Source: Auricularia sp. M13 (taxonomy: Eukaryota > Basidiomycota > Agaricomycetes > Auriculariales > Auriculariaceae). From it: a stretch of DNA of 64,000 nt. Shown piece by piece: positions 11,486-21,250 of the stretch. How positions within the stretch are numbered: position 1 is the stretch's first letter; every line of letters starts with the position of its first letter. The notes under the pieces are model-generated. The model was not told the origin of the DNA, did no database searches, and saw only the letters and a program-made list of their open reading frames with translations. The stretch lies in assembly GCA_037042915.1 (NCBI GenBank), contig CM073201.1, forward strand, positions 248,001-312,000. Reading direction: 5' to 3'. The position numbers were made by a program, and so were the translations under genes.

Positions 11486-12083
11486 AATGTATGTTCTGAA
11501 CTGCTATATCTCCTCTTGAAGAGCAAAATGTATATAGCAAGTCGCATGACATGACTGTGAAATTGGTTTGTAGGAAATACAGGAGCGAGTCGTAATCAAA
11601 GCCGCGGCTCGAATGGTGGATGCGAATGTGAGCCGCGGCCCACGCGACATTGGTCGGTTGACCAGCTGGACAAGGTGAGCCCGTCAATACTTTTGCTTCA
11701 GATTTCTGATTGTACGGAACAGCACAAGTTGATGTCAGCTCTGCGCGAGAAATCGTCATGCTGTCGCCCTGCAGCGATGTGCTGCAGTTTGCGCCGTGAA
11801 GCAAGCAGGGCGAGCGTCTCGACCGGTGTCTTCGAAAGCCAAAGATATGGAGTTGTCGAATGCGGATGATATCAGGGATGTGAGTACGCACCGAAAGTTA
11901 CTTTGATACTGCGACTGAGGATTTCCAGCGCCCGGGTTTGATGAGAAACGCAGCTACAGGCTATCACCTTTACACAAGAAAACGCAGTTTGATTTTTCAT
12001 GAACCAGAACAAAGAGGCAGACGAAGACAAGAAAGCGCGCAAGAAAAAGAGGAACCGACCAATCTCAAGAAATTTATCTACAA
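11486..12083. other. Downstream flank of cassette A
   Basis: No gene is seen. This should contain the right end of the cassette A element if it is a transposon. I could not see the CCCC-type array found beside cassette B, nor a terminal inverted repeat, since the left end is outside the window. Confidence 0.35.
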
Positions 12084-12888
12084 TCAATCAGGCTGCTTTG
12101 CCGTTCCGCACGAGTCCAACGCGTGGAATGCATACGCGCAAATGCTCGAGGAAAGGTACGCAAGTCCCGCAGCTTTGCTGCGAATACGAGCCAGACGTCG
12201 CAGGGCGCGGGATGCACCCGGACAAAGTAAAGACTGCAAGGAACAACAATATACGAGAGGCAGGCCGCGAAGACGGAGAGTGCGCAAAAGGCCGGGGTAG
12301 CGAACTTCTCGAGACCGAGCATCTGAAGGCAGCGCGCGTGGACAAGGCCGATGTCCTGCACGGGGTGAGTGCAGCTCGCGCACGGAGAAGACACGCACGG
12401 CTAACGTTGAGCTGCGCATGGTGAGCGTGCGACGAGCAGCGCCAGCCACGTCGGTTTGCGAGGAACGCGCGAGCAAAAACGTATGAATAGAGGTACGCGA
12501 GACCTGTCGCAGCGGTCGTAAATGCGATTGATTGTTTGGTGAGGGCTGGATTTTTCAAGGCGAAGTAGAATGCGCAGGCGAATATGATGCCAGAGCTCCA
12601 GCAGGCGAAAATGCAGAGCGCGCCAACAGCCGGGAGGACGAACCTCCCCAGTCCGAGCATTTGCAGGCATCGCACATGCACCAGACCAATTGCCTGCGGA
12701 CAGTGAGAAAACTCAAATGACCTGACGAGTCGCACCTGAGCCGTTGCAGGACGAACGCGCCTGGCGGGATCCTTCGGACGAGTTGCGGTCTCGTCGTCCT
12801 CCTGTTCGCTGGCATAACCCGCGGTGTCGACGACGAATTCGTGTACGAGTACGGCCGTGTCATGCGTGTGTGTAGGAGCAGCCAGCAC
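12084..12888 (-). CDS. Small membrane protein with duplicated two-TM module, unknown function
   Basis: Not recognised. A start at 12888 (MLAAPTH) leads into an acidic segment. A 42-bp intron (about 12697-12738) joins PATAQ to AIGLVHVRCLQMLGLGRF, followed by two hydrophobic segments (VLPAVGALCIFACWSSG and FTTAATGLAYLYSYVFARAF). About 335 bp further on the module recurs as DIGLVHARCLQMLGLEKF, then a hydrophobic stretch. The matching second segment (AAGLAYLSSSICAYAFHA) is in another frame. The second copy therefore looks like a decaying tandem duplicate, or a separately spliced exon. The two units share very high identity around the RCLQMLGL motif. Confidence 0.45.
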
Positions 12889-14654
12889 AAGCCCGGAATC
12901 GACGGTATGGTTCTCGCCGATGGAGCCGCCCAGACGCGCATTCGAGTTTCTGCAATCCGCGCGTCGTCAGTCGCTCGGCGAGCAGGCCAGGTTGATAATA
13001 GAGTACGCACGACTGAGAGTCCGTCGCGGCGGGCATATCGCCGAGCGTCGGCGCGCAGTCCGCGCGAAGACGGTGGACGGGGTGCTGGCTAGCCTCGCCC
13101 GCACGTTCGAACGCCGGCGCGCCATCTGCGCGAGGACGCTCGACGCGCAGGCTGGGCTGGTGGTCGACGTCGCCAGGCCGCAGCTCGCGCGAGCTGTACA
13201 GGGCGGACCCTCTCGCGCTGTCGGGGCCCAGAGGCTGCGCGAGGTGCTGGCGCTGGCCAGCCCCACGTTCGACCGCCGGCGCACTTTCTGCGCGAAGAGG
13301 GTCGACGCGCAGGCCGGGCAAGCGTCCGGCATCGTCCACCTGACGGCGGTCCTCGCGCGGGCCATCGAACGCCGGCGCACTGTCTGCGCGAACACGGTCG
13401 ACGACGGGCTGGCCAGCGTCGCGCCGCACGTTCGACCGCCGGCGCGCCATCCGCGAAGACGGGCGACGTGCAGGCCGGCTGCAGCTCGCCGTCGCCCGAC
13501 AGACCGTCCACGTGACGGCACTCCTCGCGCGTGCTGTCGAACGCCGGCGCACAGTCAGCGCGCAGACGCTCGACGGCGGGCTGGCTAGCCTCGCCCGCAC
13601 GTTCGACCGCCGGCGCGCCATCCGCGCGAAGACGGGCGACGTGCAGGCCGGGCAGGCGCTCGCAGTCGTCTATCTGACGGCGCTCCTCCTCGCGCGTGCC
13701 GTCGAACGCCGGCGCACCGTCTGCGCGAACACGGTCGACGACGGGCTGGCCAGCGTCGCCCGCACGTTCGACCGCCGGCGCGCCATCCGCGCGAAGACGG
13801 GCGACGTGCGGGCCGGGCTGCAGCTCGCCGTCGTCCACCTCCCGGCGCTCCGCGTGCGAGCCGGCCAGCGACGGCGCGCCATCCGCGCGAAGTCGCTGGG
13901 CGAGGAACTGGGCGGCCTCGCCCGCACGCGCGAACGCTGGGTCGTCCACCTCCCGGCGCTCCGCGTGCGAGCCGGCCAGCGACGGCGCGCCATCCGCGCG
14001 AAGTCGCTGGGCCAGGAGCTGGGCGGCCTCGCCCGCACGCGCCAACGCTGGCGCGCCATGCGCGCGCAGACGGTCGACGTGCGGGCCGGGCTGCAGCTCG
14101 CCGTCGTCCAAATGCGCGCGCTCCTCGTGCGAGCCGGCCAGCGACGGCGCGCCATCCGCGCGAAGTCGCTGGGCGAGGAGCTGGGCGGCCTCGCCCGCAC
14201 GCGCGAACGCTGGCGCGCCATGCGCGCGCAGACGGTCGACGTGCGGGCCGGGCTGCAGCTCGCCGTCGTCCAAATGCGCGCGCTCCTCGTGCGAGCCGGC
14301 CAGCGACGGCGCGCCATCCGCGCGAAGTCGCTGGGCGAGAAGCTGGGCGGCCTCGCCCGCACGCGCGAACGCTGGCGCATGCAACTGCGCGCGCTCTTCG
14401 TGCGAGCCAGCCAGCGACGGCGTGCCATCCGCGCGAAAGCGATAGACGTGCAGGCCGGACTGGATCTGGACGTCGCGCGCGCTTGACGGACGACCGGGCG
14501 AGTAAGTCGCATCGTCGAGCGTCGGTCCGCCCTCCGCGCGAAGACCCGGCTCGAGCACGACGGGGTGATGCCCGAGCTCGCGCAGGCTCGACGGCCTGTC
14601 GATGTCTGCCGCGCGCGCTGGCGAGCTGTTCGACGTGCTCTGGAGGGCGGCCAA
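12860..14654 (-). CDS. Possible tandem-repeat protein (54-residue repeats), doubtful
   Basis: A long open frame, 14654 to 13089, has further similar sequence in the next frame down to 12860. It reads as repeated units of the type HLDDGELQPGPHVDRLRAHG, then FARAGEAAQLLAQRLRADG and SLAGSHEER. The N-terminal part (SSLRELGHHPVVLEPGLR) is not repetitive. Because the DNA is a GC-rich minisatellite with units divisible by three, other frames are also open, including 975 bp on the + strand (13512-14486). I chose this frame because its residue use is the most protein-like. No homologue is known to me. It may not be a gene. Confidence 0.3.
13000..14460. repeat. GC-rich tandem repeat array, 162-bp unit with ~110-bp shortened units
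   Basis: The block GCGAGCCGGCCAGCGACGGC recurs at about 13855, 13967, 14129, 14291 and 14398. The spacings are about 112, 162, 162 and 107. The two 162-bp units are nearly identical; the short units lack about 50 bp. Left of 13850 the array is more diverged, with units built on CGCGCACGTTCGACCGCCGG. Both unit lengths are at or near multiples of three. Confidence 0.85.
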
Positions 14655-14845
14655 GCGGGTGGTCTGTGGGGCGCGTGCGGTGGTGGCGGCGGCGCGCTGT
14701 GCGCGCGGCGAACATGGTGAGCTTGATGTTGTTCTCCACGCGAGTAGGCATACGGCGCCGATGGCGGTCGGCGGTACATGCTGGATGGGCCGGTGTGTGG
14801 AAGAGTGAAGTATGAACTGTCACTCTTGACAGCAGCCGGACTCAA

Positions 14846-15905
14846 GCATCGTTGCTTCCCACTAGATCTCTGAATGCTACAAATTATGGCATAAAACAGT
14901 CTTATCAGAGTGATTTCTCGAGATCTAGTGTGATCCGGGTTTTACCCATGCCGGTGTTCGAACGGGAGAACAAGGTGGTTAATACAGGAAGAACGTCTCG
15001 GTCCCATCGCACACCGCCGAAAACTCGCAGCAGCGGAACGAGGGAGGCAACGGCGTGCGTGTCGAATTGTACATACGAGCAGACTGTGACTGACCATTCT
15101 TCGATGCGGTTCATCGCGTCCATGTGGGAAAATGGGTCAGGAAGAGCGCCGCCGAAATGGCGTCCTCAGCAATCGCGACGAACGGCTCGTTGTCCCACGT
15201 TCTCGATCCTCGGCTCGATCATGCATGGAGTGGTGTCCGTGGCTGTAATAGGTCAAGGCTTCAGCCAACGCTTCAGTATGAAATGCCACAGCGCCGAGTC
15301 AAAATGCTTTTACAGACGGGATGACGCTCAGTATCAATGTTACGGGGTTTCCCGAGCAAGAGAAGCTCTTATATGAGCCCGACAGCATACCCTCGGAGAT
15401 TTCGAACATGTGCATGCGCCATCATTGGTTATGTGCCCGCGTGCGTATGTGTTGCACCGGCCGCGGGGGTGCTGCGTTTATATGAAGCAGATAGTGAACG
15501 CCGCGGTGAACGTTGGCCGAAGGCATTGCTGCTTTTGGGGACACGGATTACAAGTTCTGCTGTGACTGTATTGGGACACTTGAGTCCAAAATCGGGGACA
15601 GCGCTATCTACAAAATGGGACTACTATCCCGGAAGCGGCCTCTTCCGGATATCCGGACACAACATCCAGTCGATCCAATGCCTGATCAATTAGGGTTGCC
15701 CGGTGACTCCAGACGAGTGAATTTGTCGGCCTGCTTATCCATGTCGCAATATCTCGCACTCGAATGAAGCTTACTTTCACTACCTATCGAGTCCCGGAAA
15801 ATCGCATGCACAAACAAGAGCAACCAAGGAATTCCGTCGAGAACCCAGGAAGCATTTCCCCGAAAAGGAAGGGATGCGACAGAGCCAGAACTTTCATGGT
15901 AGGTA
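14846..15905. other. Intergenic, no gene seen
   Basis: Several medium-length open frames occur on both strands but none shows a motif, splice pattern or family resemblance I can support. Confidence 0.4.
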
Positions 15906-16391
15906 CTGTAAAGCTAATAATTATTACCGTGTCACGCGTCACGGAGGCCTCATGGCCCGGTAATAAATGCGTTTTGTAGCATGTCACGGACCCCTCATGG
16001 TAATAGGGTGTCACGGTGTTCGAATACTGAATTTCTCACCGGTAACCGTCCGGAGCGGCGCGCCTTCAGCGCGCATATTGTACAAGTTACATAGCAGCAA
16101 AATCTCACAGAATCTCTGCAGAAACACAGTGTTCGGCATCCCGATGGTCGATTTATTGCACAGATAAAGTGTTTGAGGACCTGAGGCGGCCCCAGAAACA
16201 GCCTAGAAATGAGATAACTGTATCAAATACTCTTTCTCACTGTCCAGTTGTGCCTTGTTCTGCTGAGAAGCACTGATTGAGCGAAAATTTCTCTTGTATG
16301 TCTAGCAATGTCACGTGTCACGGGTGCTCCAAGGTAATGTCTCCGACATGTCACGGTCCAACGTCCATGGTAATAATTATTAGCTCTACAG
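15906..16391. mobile_element. MITE-like element with terminal inverted repeats and TA target duplication
   Basis: The left end reads CTGTAAAGCTAATAATTATT (15906-15925), and the match continues ACC[G/A]TG. The reverse complement of the right end reads CTGTAGAGCTAATAATTATT. This gives a 26-bp inverted repeat with two mismatches. Both ends are flanked by TA (15904-15905 and 16392-16393), as expected for Tc1/mariner-like insertion. No transposase is encoded. Internally the motif TGTCACGG...CATGGTAAT occurs about four times, twice near each end and in opposite orientations. It would be mobilised in trans, if at all. Confidence 0.75.
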
Positions 16392-16950
16392 TAGGTAGGT
16401 AGGTAGTACAGGGTCATGGGCCTACAAAGACACATCCCGCTTCAATGTTCCACACGAGCTCGACCTACCCTCCCACCCTGTACACCAGCCTTTGTGCGCG
16501 GTAGTTTAAGCCCACCCCGCCGAGTGCAGTTGTCGATAGATCGCTGGTACATGCGCACTAGTGAGAATGCAAGAGGCAGGAAGCTTTACCCCTGGTCGGG
16601 ATCTTCCGCGCATGTCCCTCTTGCCTTGATCATCCTGAATCGTTGAAGCTGAAGCTGCTGAACATCGCAATGGCCGCGCGGTATGCAGTCTTGGTTCGAG
16701 ATTTCTGCTTTGCTTATAGTGCGGACAAATGGGATTAACACGGTGGACCGGCTGAAACGAGTTAGCTCGGCGGCCTTTGTCTCGTCTTAGCGTCCTGTCA
16801 GCCAAACTCAACGCCACCAGGCCATGCACAGACGAGTCTTACTCTGCCTTGCACTGTCTCATTGCTTCACTACCTGGCACCGCGGCTGCTGGCGTGGCAG
16901 CTGAGCCGATAGGCGAACTACAACGCGGTCTCCTCTTCGACACCATCCTC
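16392..16950. other. Upstream region of the glycosyltransferase gene
   Basis: It begins with a short (GTAG)n repeat next to the MITE. The frame of the following gene stays open upstream to about 16777, but the ATG at 16951 gives a better N-terminus. Confidence 0.4.
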
Positions 16951-18088
16951 ATGCCCTCCATAACGAGCGCACGCGCGCTGCTGGCAGTTGCGGCCGTGTT
17001 TCTGTCTTTCATACTGCTGAACGCGCTTTTGAACGCACCATGGACCATCCTCGACACGCCGTCGGGCTCGCTGCGAAAAGTCTTCGACCTTTCATCATCA
17101 TCGCTGACACTGGTTCCAACGCCCATCGACGTAGACCCTATTGTCTTTGCCATGGTCATGTTCGGTGCAGGAAGTTCTACGGAAGGCCAACACATGTTAA
17201 AGAGTATCCTTATGCAGGCTTCGCGGCCCGTTGAGATGCACATCATCTGCTCCAACGACTCTGCTCCCATCATACAGTGCGTGCGTCGAGCAGCACACCG
17301 CATGCGTACGCTAGCGCTAATTACGAAATTGACAGACAACGACTAGCGCTCGTCCAGCGTCCGCGCTACGATTTACGCGTGAGCTTCTACCCCATAACGC
17401 CTGACGAGATCATGGCGCGCGCGAGCCGCGCGGGAATTGGCTCGAAGCACCACGCTGGAGTCGGTACGTCCATTTTTCATCCAGCAGCGTTTATCTTTCT
17501 GAACTGGTTCTCGCAGGCGGTCTAGCAAAGATGCTCATTCACGAGCTCGTTCCGGCCGAGCGCGCACTCTACGTTGACACAGACGCTATGTTCGCCACGG
17601 ACCCTGTGCTCCTGTGGCGCGCGTTCACGCGTCTGTCCACCGCATCATCTGAGATGCTCGTCGCGCTCACGCACGCTGGCCCGTCGTCTGGCGGCGGCGA
17701 CACATGCACGTGTCTCATGGGGCTTCACCTTGCGCGTATGCGCGCCGCGCCGCTCTTGCCGTCCACCTACTTCCCTCCGGAGGCGAACGCGCAGGCAATC
17801 GGGAACGCCGAAGCCTGGGCAGGCGCCAACATTAACCCGCTCGAGCCGCCGTGGGGCGACCAGGGGCTGTACTGGGCGATGTGGAAGAAGGATCCAAGCG
17901 CGTTCGGGCGGCTCAGTCGCAGCTGGGACCTAACCGCGTGCAAGTACCACTATGGCCTCACGCTGTTCGGCGAGCAGAACGAGACGTCCGTGCACGCGCA
18001 GCATCTCGGCCCGGATCCCAGCGACGAGGAAACGGAGGGCATGTTCCCTGGAATCGTGCACTTGTACGCCAGCGTGCTTCTGCCCTGA
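16951..18088 (+). CDS. Glycosyltransferase family 8-like type II membrane protein
   Basis: Probable Golgi/ER glycosyltransferase that transfers a sugar from a nucleotide-sugar donor; acceptor unknown. Exons 16951-17276, 17336-17463 and 17517-18088 give 341 residues. The start was chosen because it is followed at once by an N-terminal signal anchor (about residues 8-27, LLAVAAVFLSFILLNALL). The catalytic region begins VFAMVMFGAGSSTEG. The metal/donor-binding DxD is in ALYVDTDAMFATDP (exon 3), and downstream come WGDQGLYWAMWKKD and a C-terminal His (HLYAS). This order resembles GT8 enzymes such as LARGE-type xylosyltransferases. A four-Cys-containing stretch (GGDTCTCLMG) is an unusual feature. 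The neighbour at the 3' side is a convergent F-box gene. Confidence 0.75.
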
Positions 18089-18479
18089 AATACACTGACG
18101 GGCGCTCGTCAGCAACTGTCAGGGAAACGAGGACTCGATATTCGAGTCCCCGCACGTACGCAGTCGCCCGGATTGGGGGCCACTCGTGACGTACGTTGCA
18201 CAATACAAGTGGGTGTGGCTCAACCAGGGCGATGGCGAGGCGCGCGTCGTGGTTCGTACCATTGAGAATGTTCGGTTCGAGGATGAATGGCTGGCCAAGC
18301 TGACAGTCGAGGGTCATGAGAGCCCAGCTTTAAATCGGACGTCGATGACGAATGCGTAGATAACCAGATTTTAGAATTCTTCCTCATTGCCGTACCATCT
18401 TTCAGTAACCTTGCTACACGTGACAGAGCTCTTCGGAATCCGGAATAAGTTCACGATAATGCTGCTAGTAATCGGTAGC
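18089..18479. other. Intergenic between convergent genes
   Basis: Contains the 3' ends of two convergent genes; no feature was recognised. Confidence 0.4.
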
Positions 18480-20011
18480 CTACTTCAACCGCGAACGCCA
18501 CGGCATCCCGCCTTTATCCAGAAGGGTGATTCCCTTCTCCCTCAGACATTCCGCCCACCTCACTAGGGGGCTGCCAGCAATGTCATATCTGTAAAATATG
18601 TCAATGCTCAGCTGCTGTAAGACACACTAGAATATTACGTAAGTGAACGGGTACGCACGGAAGTACCGGCCATTCAACACGTGCGAGGATGATCTCTCTC
18701 AGCGCGGGGAACCTGTCGCGGGTAATGGCGGCGAAGAACGCTGTGCCGTCGGCCTCCAATTTCCTGAAAGAAAAATGAGTATGTGCGTAATCTGAATGAA
18801 TATCGGAACTGGACCACTGCGACGGCATGGGAATAACACGCACTTTGACTTGTACACGATAAGGGCGGGAAATAGGAGCTTTTCGAGGGACCTGTGTAGT
18901 TCTACTCGCTGCTCGAGCGCACGGGGAGACGGCATCTCCTACAGTATTTTTTACCGCAGTAAGCAATGTGAATTACCACAGGAGAGAAAGCGCGCACTTC
19001 GAAAGAGGTGGTTATGGCGATACTCGTCACCGCGGGACAGAATTCCAAGACCAGGCCCAGATACGCCGGGGGGACTGCGACGTCCAGAAGCAGCGGGCCA
19101 TGCACCGACAGGAAGTTGTTCAGCGCCCCCAAGCCGTCACGCTCACGCTCAATGGTAAAGAAGCGGAGACACGGTAGTCTAGTGGGGGAAAGCGATGAAA
19201 GAGAAGAGATATGGCCGGGAGCTCAATGGCTGGGAAGGGACGTACTGAGTCTGCGCGAAATTGTTGATCAACCATCCGGGAACTGTGCCTGCGAAGCATA
19301 GCTCCTCAAGCTGAGGAAGATCGACATCGAAGGGAGGAACGGCAGATTGGCGCGTCCGGTCGGCAAAAGAAATCCTCAACCGACGCAATGCAGGGTGGGC
19401 AAATGGCACTGGTGCGCTGGCCGCGGCGCCGACCACAGGCGAGTTCGAGTATAGAATATCGAGTTCGCGAAGACGGGGCTCCGCAGCACATGCTACCAGA
19501 GCCTCAGTGTCAGAAAGTGTGATGCAGCAACGCAGAGCCTTCAGATTAGAAGTACGCGATAGCAGCATGCCGAAAGCTGGGAAGACGGCGATGGGGTGCT
19601 GGCCGTTTGCACGCATCAGATACAGGCTTTCCACAGCTAGCGCAAGTTCTGGTCGACTATCGATGAGGTTCAAGAAGCTTGCAGCATGCCCGTTCTGGGT
19701 GATGTATAGATGGCGGAGGGCGATTGACAGGCAAATGTCCTGATAATGAGGTGGGCCACGGCGGCGGGCATATTGATGAGCGATGTTGAATAAAAGGGAG
19801 GTGTAGCAGAACGAACCTTGAAAAGTTGACAGACCGTCATGTAGCCAATCGCGTTTCTGGAAGTTATGACGGGTGGAAGCGGGCGACCAACTACACTGCG
19901 AAAATCGATCGCATAGTCTGGGTAGGTGTGGTCACGTTCTAAGGCGGACAGGGCGTGCTGAAAGACGAGGGCCCATATATTGCGCTGGACCTTTAACGGG
20001 GCGTTGCTCAT
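18480..20011 (-). CDS. F-box/LRR-like protein, unit 1 gene b
   Basis: Probable SCF substrate-recognition subunit. It starts MSNAPLKVQRNIWALVFQHA, an F-box-like helix run. Exons traced: 19817-20011; 19246-19739 (PELALAVESLYL, LPQLEELCFAGTVPGWLINN); an exon from about 19175 (LRFFTIERERDGLGALNNFL); one with EMPSPRALEQRVELHRSLEK; one with FFAAITRDRFPALREIILAR; and a last exon DIAGSPLVRWAECLREKGIT ending at 18480. Leucine-rich periodicity is clear in exon 2. Its sister gene at 23814-25350 has the same exon order and ends RRDIAGSPMLKWAGSLKEKG. No frame break was noticed in this copy. Splice sites of the last four exons are approximate. Confidence 0.65.
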
Positions 20012-20129
20012 GGGTTGTCCGCGACTGCCGCCCGCCTGGAGAACCAGAGGAAGGCTACTGTGTTATAAATCAATAATAAGCCAAATCTTGCAAGTAGCGG
20101 CGACGACACAGATATCCTGAGGCTAGTAC

Positions 20130-20951
20130 TCACGTGTCAGCTTTCTGGTGAACTACAACTTGCACCGCGTGTGAGGTCAGAAACGCCTCGGTGTGCGCTT
20201 TGTCACATGTATCAATCATCTCGTACTCGATGTGGACCTTGCACCGGGGCCAACGTTGCAAAACGGTTTGTAGGTTGGCAAGAGATTGAATGTAGCCCTT
20301 CAAGTGCAGCTCCGCGACATTCGGCAATGAGAACAGGGCGTCCTTAACTTCGCGCGACGACAAGGCACTGTACAGGACAACCACCATCCTCTGAAATGTT
20401 ATCAGGCAAACAGTAAATTTGAATGATTGTGCGTACGAGATTTTTCCAGTGCGTAGCAGAAGCCTGAATAGCGCGCAGAACTTCAGCTCCCTTAGAGGGA
20501 TAATGCCCGGAAGTTGGCAGCGAGATAGCAAGGCAGGTGGGACTAATGGCAGGCAATGCTTCGCAAATGTGCTTGACGTTGTCCTTTGACGGGAAGTCAA
20601 CGGTTATGTGAATGTCGCTGAGGTGTGTAGCAGCGCGTAGAATCCTCCCGACGGGCGCTCCGAATACACCCTCGAGACGCAGGCGTCTAAGGAAGGGAAT
20701 AAACCCAGGAACCTTCGTGAGCGTGGTTGAAAGCGCGAGAGCCTGGGCCATGGATCGAAGTATGACGGTGTTGTACAGCAGCGGGGATGCAATGCGCATC
20801 CAGCGCTTGCACACAAGCAGCACGGTTGCAGTCGAATATTGTCGGCGGGCGAACGGCGAAAGGTACAGCCCAGATACATTCAAGAATCAGGGACATCAAC
20901 GACGTTTGCCAGTATTTTTTCTAGTGTTTCGTCGGCGAGCTCATCGGCCAT
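20130..20951 (-). pseudogene. F-box protein, unit 1 gene a, F-box reading frame disrupted
   Basis: Homologue of the gene at 25407-26235. It starts MADELADETLEKILANVVDV at 20951, but compared with its sister it has a 7-base shortfall just after VPD (near 20885), which shifts the frame and brings a stop. The rest is intact in the new frame: SPFARRQYSTATVLLVCKRW, LLYNTVILRS, then LRR-like sequence. A 46-bp intron with GTACGC donor leads to exon 2 (VVVLYSALSSREVKDALFSL...). Either the gene is dead or translation starts at an internal Met (20883) without the F-box. The TGA ending the last exon lies inside a GTGAGT donor. Splicing there to the acceptor near 20067 would fuse it in frame to gene b. 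Confidence 0.6.
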
Positions 20952-21250
20952 CGTCGGCGGGACTGGGGATATAATCGGAGGCAGAGCGAGATCAACGGAA
21001 CTTGAATTTGCGAACTGGTCTGCTGCGGACTCTTGCAGCTCCTGCTCAACGCTCTAGGTCGCCAGCTAACAAAAGTCAGTTTTTTGCTATAGCGGTGGAT
21101 TCAAGGTCTATTTCCTGCGGCGATTGCTTTGGCGCTTTCTGGCAACATCACGCACTGCTGCGCATGCCACCTTCAACGCGATGATGTGACTCGATTAGGA
21201 TAACTCAGCACCTGCTGCTGTTCCTTCGTCCATACCATGACTAGTTGAGT
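20952..21250. promoter_or_regulatory. Short divergent intergenic region
   Basis: About 300 bp separates the start of the F-box copy from the oppositely oriented oligopeptidase, so it must hold both promoters. No clear TATA box was seen. Confidence 0.35.

Noticed and set aside
11486-12083. Right end and terminal repeat of cassette A
   Set aside because: No GGGGCA-type array or inverted repeat matching the region left of cassette B was visible, so no boundary is claimed.
13512-14486. 324-codon + frame with RRRAIRAKSLGEELGG repeats
   Set aside because: It is open only because the 162-bp repeats are a multiple of three; the opposite frame looks more protein-like, though neither is certain.
14905-15123. 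Short minus frame thought at first to be a P450 fragment
   Set aside because: No haem-binding Cys motif or other P450 hallmark could be found around it.
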